Source: CAZDQL01 sp964507325 (lineage in GTDB: Bacteria > Planctomycetota > UBA1135 > GCA-002686595). Taken from it: 62,969 nucleotides of DNA. Shown here piece after piece: positions 58,415 through 62,969 of the stretch. A model generated the notes under the pieces. It did not search any database and had not been told where the DNA came from. It saw only the letters and a list, made by a program, of their open reading frames with translations. Both the position numbers and the translations under genes were made by a program. How positions within the stretch are numbered: position 1 is the stretch's first letter; each line of letters starts with the position of its first letter. Location: NCBI GenBank assembly GCA_964507325.1, contig CAZDQL010000031.1:1-62969 (forward strand), read 5' to 3'.

Positions 58415-59456
58415 CGCAACGCACCTCGAAGTTCTCGAATCCCTCCATGACGGTGGTCTGCTCGATCTCGCCGTCCATCTCGGGGTGGTCGAGCAGCATC
58501 ACCAGCGTCTGCCTCTCGACCACTCCCAGCTCCAGGTCGAGGGAGTGCAGGCGGCCCGCCTCCAGGTCCCACAGGACCAGGCCCTCGCCCTCGTAGGTCC
58601 GCTCCATTTCCGCGGACTCGATCTCGGGCATGATCGCCTCCGGCGGGGCGTCGTCGGGCAGCTCGCCTTCGCTCATCTCCGCCATCAGATCGGTCAGGTC
58701 CTGGAAGGTCGCCAGGTCCACCGTGAGTTGGATTGCGGCCAGCTCGCGGCCGTCCTCCTCGCGTTGCCCCAGGTACTCGGCCAGGAGCTCGCCCTCCGGC
58801 TCGGCTCGCTCCTCGTTCTCCACGACCATCATGCCGAGCCCCCCCGGTCCGCCGGCGCCTTCGTCCGCTTCGAGGTGTAGGTCACCCCCCGGGTCCTGCA
58901 GGATCTCGAACACCTCCAGGTCCACGTACCAGGTGTCCCCCTCCTCGACCTCCTCCTCGGGCAGGAGGAGGGCCAGGTCGAGCCGTGCGGCGAGCCCTTC
59001 GAGGAGCTCCTCGTCCCCGCCTCGATCCTCGGGGAAGCTGGCCTCGAAGCCCTCTTCCCCCTCGCGGAAGACCACGGTCTTTCCGGTCAGCTCGCTGCTC
59101 TCCTCCACCTCTTCGTCCATGGGATCCATCATCGGCATGGACATGTGGCTGGTGTTGGTCTCGGAGATCTCCTCGAATTCGCGCCTGAAGGCCGTCGCCC
59201 TGCCCTCGACCGCCTTCTCGATCGTGTCCGTCACGACCAGGCGGAAGCTGCGAGCTTGGGCCTGCTCCATCTCGTCCATCATCGGGTTGGCCTGCTCCTC
59301 CCCGTTGAAGGACATGCTCATCTCGGCGAGCTGCATCTCGGACTCGACGAGGAACGTGCGCTGCAGGCTCTGGTCCGCCTCTTCCCGCAGGGTGAGACGG
59401 TCTCCGGCGAAGGTCAGCACGGCGGCGCAGGCCGTGTAGGTGAAGAGGGGTTTCAT
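58407..59456 (-). CDS. Secreted acidic protein homologous to the outer domain of the fused sigma factor
   Basis: A 349-residue exported protein (signal peptide about 1-18) with AAGGAG 9 bases upstream of its ATG. The mature protein is acidic and rich in Met/Glu in its first half. Residues about 121-196 (ELLEGLAARLDLALLLP, PGGDLHL) and 292-320 (GLVLWDLEAGRLHSLDLE) align with residues 409-489 and 573-600 of the fused sigma factor at 6465-8348. A beta-barrel or lipocalin-like lipid- or ligand-binding fold is plausible but unproven. The thioredoxin selenoprotein gene follows with an 8-base overlap, so the two are one operon. Confidence 0.75.
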   Translation of the reverse strand: MKPLFTYTACAAVLTFAGDRLTLREEADQSLQRTFLVESEMQLAEMSMSFNGEEQANPMMDEMEQAQARSFRLVVTDTIEKAVEGRATAFRREFEEISETNTSHMSMPMMDPMDEEVEESSELTGKTVVFREGEEGFEASFPEDRGGDEELLEGLAARLDLALLLPEEEVEEGDTWYVDLEVFEILQDPGGDLHLEADEGAGGPGGLGMMVVENEERAEPEGELLAEYLGQREEDGRELAAIQLTVDLATFQDLTDLMAEMSEGELPDDAPPEAIMPEIESAEMERTYEGEGLVLWDLEAGRLHSLDLELGVVERQTLVMLLDHPEMDGEIEQTTVMEGFENFEVRCDG

Positions 59457-59667
59457 GAAGGGGGTCTCCTTGGGGTTCGAGACTCTAGCGCCCTGGCTGT
59501 CGTGGGTTGTTGACCATGTGTTGCGATCTCGACGGCGACGCTGCCCATATGGGGAAAAGCGTCTCCCGCTGGGCGGAAGGTGCTCCACGCCGAGGCAGCG
59601 GTGAGTGGCGCACACCGGCGCTCGTCCCAGGTCGTTACCCTACGTGTGCACCTGACCGAGGGTTGGC

Positions 59668-60105
59668 ATGACCACGACGACCGCAGTGCGCACGATCCGC
59701 GCCTCCGCCCAATCCGTGTTCGACACGGTGACCCACATCGACCAGTTCGCCGAGGTGGTCCCCGCGATCGAACGCGTCGAATTCCTGAGCGATACGCGCA
59801 GCGGCGTGGGCACCCGCTTCCGCGAGTCGCGCCGCATGGGCAAGCGGCTGGCGACCACCGAGCTCGAGGTGACCGAGTACGTTCCGCCCGAGCGCGTGCG
59901 CCTGGTGTCGGACGTCGGCGGCACGCTCTGGGACAGCCTGTTCACGGTGAAGCCCGCGGGCGAGGGGACCGTCGAACTCCACTTCGTCATGGAAGCCAAG
60001 GCCTACAGGCTCCTGGCCAAGTTGATGAACCCCCTGATCAAGGGGATCATCCGGAGAGCGATCGAGAAGGACCTGGACGCGGTCAAGGCGCACTGCGAGG
60101 GGTAG
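59668..60105 (+). CDS. SRPBCC (START-like) family protein
   Basis: A 145-residue single-domain protein of the polyketide-cyclase/START-like fold. The pattern RASAQSVFDTVTHIDQFAE near the N-terminus, central strands (TTELEVTEYVPPERVRLVS) and a C-terminal long helix (IIRRAIEKDLDAVKAHCEG) are typical. Such proteins bind hydrophobic ligands or act as coenzyme Q/aromatase-type partners. GAGGG precedes the ATG. No context clue. Confidence 0.85.
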   Translation: MTTTTAVRTIRASAQSVFDTVTHIDQFAEVVPAIERVEFLSDTRSGVGTRFRESRRMGKRLATTELEVTEYVPPERVRLVSDVGGTLWDSLFTVKPAGEGTVELHFVMEAKAYRLLAKLMNPLIKGIIRRAIEKDLDAVKAHCEG

Positions 60106-60120
60106 TCGCGACCGCGCGGC

Positions 60121-60552
60121 TCACAGCGCCCAGCGCTCGAGCCCGATCCTCCAGAGCCAGCCGGCCAGGACGAAGAGCATCACCCCGCGCACCCAGCGGT
60201 CCGGTACGCGCTCCATCAGGATCGCCCAGGTGTCGTCGCCGCGCCGGTGGACGCGCAGCGCCCACAAGAAGAAGGCCAGCGCGCCCACCGCCAGGGCGAA
60301 ACCGAAGGGCTGCACGACGAACGATCGCAGCGGGCGACCGTGGACCAATTCGGTCACTGATGTCGTCACTCCGCAGGCGGGGCAGGGCAGACCGACCAGG
60401 TCGCGGGCCCCACAGGCGGGCAGGCCGAGCTGCTGGTGCGTGCCGTGGCCCCGCGGGTCGGGCTCCAGGAACAGGTTCAGGACCAAGAAGGCCACGGGGA
60501 TCAGCCAGACCAAACGGACGAGTCGGTGGTGCTCGGGACTGCGCACTGCCAC
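60121..60552 (-). CDS. DUF2752 membrane protein
   Basis: A 143-residue membrane protein with about three helices and the DUF2752 signature PCPACGVTTSVTELVHG, including the paired cysteines. The function of the family is unknown. It is convergent with the SRPBCC gene. Confidence 0.88.
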   Translation of the reverse strand: MAVRSPEHHRLVRLVWLIPVAFLVLNLFLEPDPRGHGTHQQLGLPACGARDLVGLPCPACGVTTSVTELVHGRPLRSFVVQPFGFALAVGALAFFLWALRVHRRGDDTWAILMERVPDRWVRGVMLFVLAGWLWRIGLERWAL

Positions 60553-60686
60553 GTCTCGATCCTAGCCGCCGGCTGGGTCCCTGTCCGAGATCGAGACCCT
60601 CTCCCCCTACGTCTGCCAAACACGGGGTATCCTAAGGACGTCGGTTTCCCCCGGTTCCACTCCCCGACATCTTCCCCTCCCACGAG

Positions 60687-62969
60687 ATGAGCACGATCCC
60701 CCCGCTGTGGGCGGTGCGCCGGAGCTATGGCGCCCTCGCCACCCTCTTCCTCGCGAGCACGGCCCTCGCATTCCAGTCGGATCGCCGGCCAGTCCCCGAT
60801 CCGAATCCCGAGGTGCTGGCCACACCAGCCCAGGGAGTGGCCGCGGACACGCCGGTCACCATCCCCGGCGAGAAGCTGCCCCCGGAAGCCATGGGCCCGG
60901 TGCGCATCGTGGACATGCGCGAGCTGCAGGCCTACCAGGACTCACTGCCCCCCGAGGAGCAGGTGATCCGCCGCCTGCGCAACGGCGCCCAGGGTGTCTG
61001 GGCCGTCCCCTCGATGGGGGCCAGCGTGACCCCCAGCTCCGGCCGCTACTACGTCATCAACAAGTGGGGTGACACCCACATGGGGATCGCCTTCAACGAG
61101 GTCGTCGACCTGCAGGGCACCTGGGTCTTCGGGCAGTCGGATTCGGCGGTCTGGACCGATGGCCTGCGCGTGGTCGGCTACCGCGACGGCGAGGTGATCG
61201 CGTACAGCGACTGGTTCACCGCGATCGGCGAGGAACCCACCTGGTTCGAAATCGGCCTCGAGGGAGTCGATCGGGTCGTCTTCGAAGCCAAGCCGGTGGT
61301 CTCCGGCGCCGGCTGGTACGCCTTGGACGACTTGACGTTCCTCCCCTGGAGCGCGCCGGTGAGAGCGGAGCCGCAGCCCGTTGTGCTCGACTTCGAGGAC
61401 CTCGACCACAAGGTCCAGCTGACCGGCTCGGGCTACGCCGGGCTGACCTGGGAGATGGGCACGGGCAGCTTCGACCAGAAGGTGCGCGTCATCGAGCAGC
61501 CGCTGACCCCGCCTGGAGCGGGAGAGGACCTCACCCCCACCGACCCCCTCCTCGATCCCACCAGCGGCCTGGGGACCGCTCCCGACCTGCTCTTCGACTT
61601 CGAGGGAGCCAAGCTCTTCGACCCGGGCGCGGGCTACATCCCGCCGGACACCTGCGGTTCCTGCGGCATCGACCACTTCGTCGAGGTGGTCAACACGAAC
61701 CTCTCCGTGTTCGAGAAGGACACCGGCAACCGGGTGGTCAACATGCCGTTGAGCACCTTCTTCGGCACCGGCGGCATCGCCGGTGACCCGCGCGTGGTGT
61801 GGGACCCCAACTCCCAGCGCTTCTTCATCATCGCCACGAACTTCAGCGACCGCATCTTCCTGGCGGCTTCCACCTCCAGCGATCCCACGGGTAGCTTCTT
61901 CACCACCTACTTCATAACGGACGGAGGCAGCGACTCCGGGAAGTGGCCCGACTACCCCACCCTGGGGGTCAACTCCGACGGGGTCTACGTCGCCTTGGCC
62001 CAGTTCAGCAGCGGGGCGACGATGACGATCTTCGCCATCGACAAGGCGCCGCTGATCGCGGGATCCCCCAGCCTGGGCACCATTACCGCCTTCCGTGGTA
62101 TGGGCTTCGAAGGCGCGATCCAGCCCTGCGTGACCTACGGCACGCCCGGGGCCGAGTACCTCATCTCGCGCTACAACTCCAGCAACCTGCGTCTGCGTCA
62201 GGTCACCGGCCCGCTGACGAGCCCCACCCTGACCAATCTGGGGAACGTCTCGATCCCCTCGCACGGCTACCCGCCCGACGCCCCGGCGCTGGGCAGCAGC
62301 GTTCCGCTGGACTCGGTGGACCACCGTCCGATGAACTCGGTCTACCGCAACGGCTCGGTGTGGATGATCCACGCGATCGAGTACAGCGGCCGCACCGCGG
62401 TGCGCTGGTACGAGGTCGATCCGGGGACCGTGTCCACCGTGCAAGTGGGAACGATCGACGACCCGTCGCTCTACTACATCATGCCGTCGATCTCGGTCAA
62501 CGACGTGGGCGACTGCGTGATGGGGTTCACGGGCTCGAACTCGGCTCAGTACGCGGCCACCTACTTCACCGGCCGCCTGGCCAGCGACCCCCCGGGTGAG
62601 GCCGGAGTGCCGATCCTGTACAAGGCCGGCGAGAGTCCCTACCAGAACCTGGACAGCTACGGCCGCAACCGCTGGGGCGACTACAGCCTGACCAGCGTCG
62701 ATCCCACCGACGACCGCACCTTCTGGACCGTCCAGGAGTATGCGGACGCGGGCACCAACAAGTGGAGCACCTGGGTTGCGGAGCTGGGCTACGACGACTT
62801 CCCCGACTGCAACGGCAACGGAATCGACGACGCCATCGACATCGCCAACGGCACCAGCGAGGACTGCAACGCCAACGGCATTCCCGACGAGTGCGAAGAG
62901 GATTGCGACGGCGACGGCATCCCCGACGACTGTGAACCGGACTGCGACGGTGACGGCCTCCCGGACGAA
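60687..62969 (+). CDS. Large secreted protein with calcium-binding repeat tail (3' end outside the window)
   Basis: An open frame of 761 codons with no stop before the window end, so the C-terminus is missing. It begins with an export signal (about 1-29, STALAFQS). Residues about 55-300 contain beta-sandwich domains, including FNEVVDLQGTWVFGQ and FEDLDHKVQLTGSGYAGLTW. Residues about 310-700 look like a beta-propeller or WD-like repeat region (DPRVVWDPNSQRFFIIAT, GKWPDYPTLGVNSDGVYVA, WGDYSLTSVDPTD). The last 55 residues are acidic repeats (DCNGNGIDD, DCNANGIPDECE, DCDGDGIPDDCE), calcium-binding like thrombospondin type 3 or dockerin loops and typical of planctomycete surface proteins. Function unknown. 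Confidence 0.85.
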   Translation, partial: MSTIPPLWAVRRSYGALATLFLASTALAFQSDRRPVPDPNPEVLATPAQGVAADTPVTIPGEKLPPEAMGPVRIVDMRELQAYQDSLPPEEQVIRRLRNGAQGVWAVPSMGASVTPSSGRYYVINKWGDTHMGIAFNEVVDLQGTWVFGQSDSAVWTDGLRVVGYRDGEVIAYSDWFTAIGEEPTWFEIGLEGVDRVVFEAKPVVSGAGWYALDDLTFLPWSAPVRAEPQPVVLDFEDLDHKVQLTGSGYAGLTWEMGTGSFDQKVRVIEQPLTPPGAGEDLTPTDPLLDPTSGLGTAPDLLFDFEGAKLFDPGAGYIPPDTCGSCGIDHFVEVVNTNLSVFEKDTGNRVVNMPLSTFFGTGGIAGDPRVVWDPNSQRFFIIATNFSDRIFLAASTSSDPTGSFFTTYFITDGGSDSGKWPDYPTLGVNSDGVYVALAQFSSGATMTIFAIDKAPLIAGSPSLGTITAFRGMGFEGAIQPCVTYGTPGAEYLISRYNSSNLRLRQVTGPLTSPTLTNLGNVSIPSHGYPPDAPALGSSVPLDSVDHRPMNSVYRNGSVWMIHAIEYSGRTAVRWYEVDPGTVSTVQVGTIDDPSLYYIMPSISVNDVGDCVMGFTGSNSAQYAATYFTGRLASDPPGEAGVPILYKAGESPYQNLDSYGRNRWGDYSLTSVDPTDDRTFWTVQEYADAGTNKWSTWVAELGYDDFPDCNGNGIDDAIDIANGTSEDCNANGIPDECEEDCDGDGIPDDCEPDCDGDGLPDE

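Noticed and set aside
1..62969. tRNA, rRNA, CRISPR arrays, insertion sequences and prophage
   Set aside because: I saw no cloverleaf-like TTCGA-type tRNA arms, no rRNA sequence, no direct-repeat arrays, and no transposase or phage structural genes.

Overview
The window is high-GC, gene-dense bacterial chromosome. It most likely comes from a Planctomycetota species. The basis is: many large secreted proteins with glycan-active or protease domains; a recurrent C-terminal domain opening with a C-x(3-4)-PNSAGAGA motif; an acidic Asp/Asn/Gly calcium-binding repeat tail on the last protein; an ECF sigma factor fused to a membrane segment and an outer domain; and the relic of an integron whose integrase points the same way as its cassettes. 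The phylum assignment is inference, because no rRNA or tRNA gene was seen.

Layout. 0-22 kb is an accessory, secretome-like region: a secreted SGNH hydrolase, a GH43-like/tandem-GH5 fusion, a Tat-exported sugar-isomerase-like lipoprotein, the fused sigma factor, a TSUP transporter, a GH172/DUF2961 protein, a beta-lactamase-fold hydrolase, a serpin, an ECF sigma/DUF4384 membrane protein pair, a GH106 rhamnosidase, a subtilase and a GH20 hexosaminidase. 22.3-33.1 kb is one minus-strand complex I operon, nuoABCDHIJKLMN, with no nuoEFG. 33.8-38.9 kb carries a cysteine-poor radical-SAM-like protein, an ABC ATPase and probable permease, a thioesterase, an RluA-type pseudouridine synthase and ribosomal protein S21. 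39.2-41.6 kb is a second subtilase, with PKD repeats, broken by a frameshift. 41.7-47.8 kb holds a RecD2-like helicase, a HIT protein and surface-type proteins.

47.9-50.6 kb looks like a decayed integron: two attC-like sites between small minus-strand genes (zinc ribbon, small membrane protein, TrmO, SUFU) and a frameshifted integrase C-terminus. 50.8-53.8 kb has RarA, a SpoU-type rRNA methyltransferase and RsgA. 53.8-57.2 kb is a translationally coupled pair of a cytoplasmic subtilase and a ComEC-like metallo-beta-lactamase-fold enzyme. 57.3-59.5 kb contains a probable selenoprotein: a TlpA/ResA-type thioredoxin in which an in-frame TGA replaces the first active-site cysteine and is followed by a well-placed SECIS-like hairpin. 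Next to it is a secreted protein homologous to the outer domain of the fused sigma factor. The window ends inside a large secreted protein with a calcium-binding repeat tail.

How the genes work together. The glycosidases, the isomerase-like lipoprotein and the subtilases fit extracellular or periplasmic breakdown of complex glycans and protein. The sigma genes and the membrane-fused sigma factor may couple envelope state to transcription. The nuo operon supplies the respiratory membrane module. The strongest leads for new biology are the selenoprotein, the integron relic, the sensor-like sigma fusion and its free-standing paralog, the cysteine-less radical-SAM relative, and the subtilase/MBL pair.
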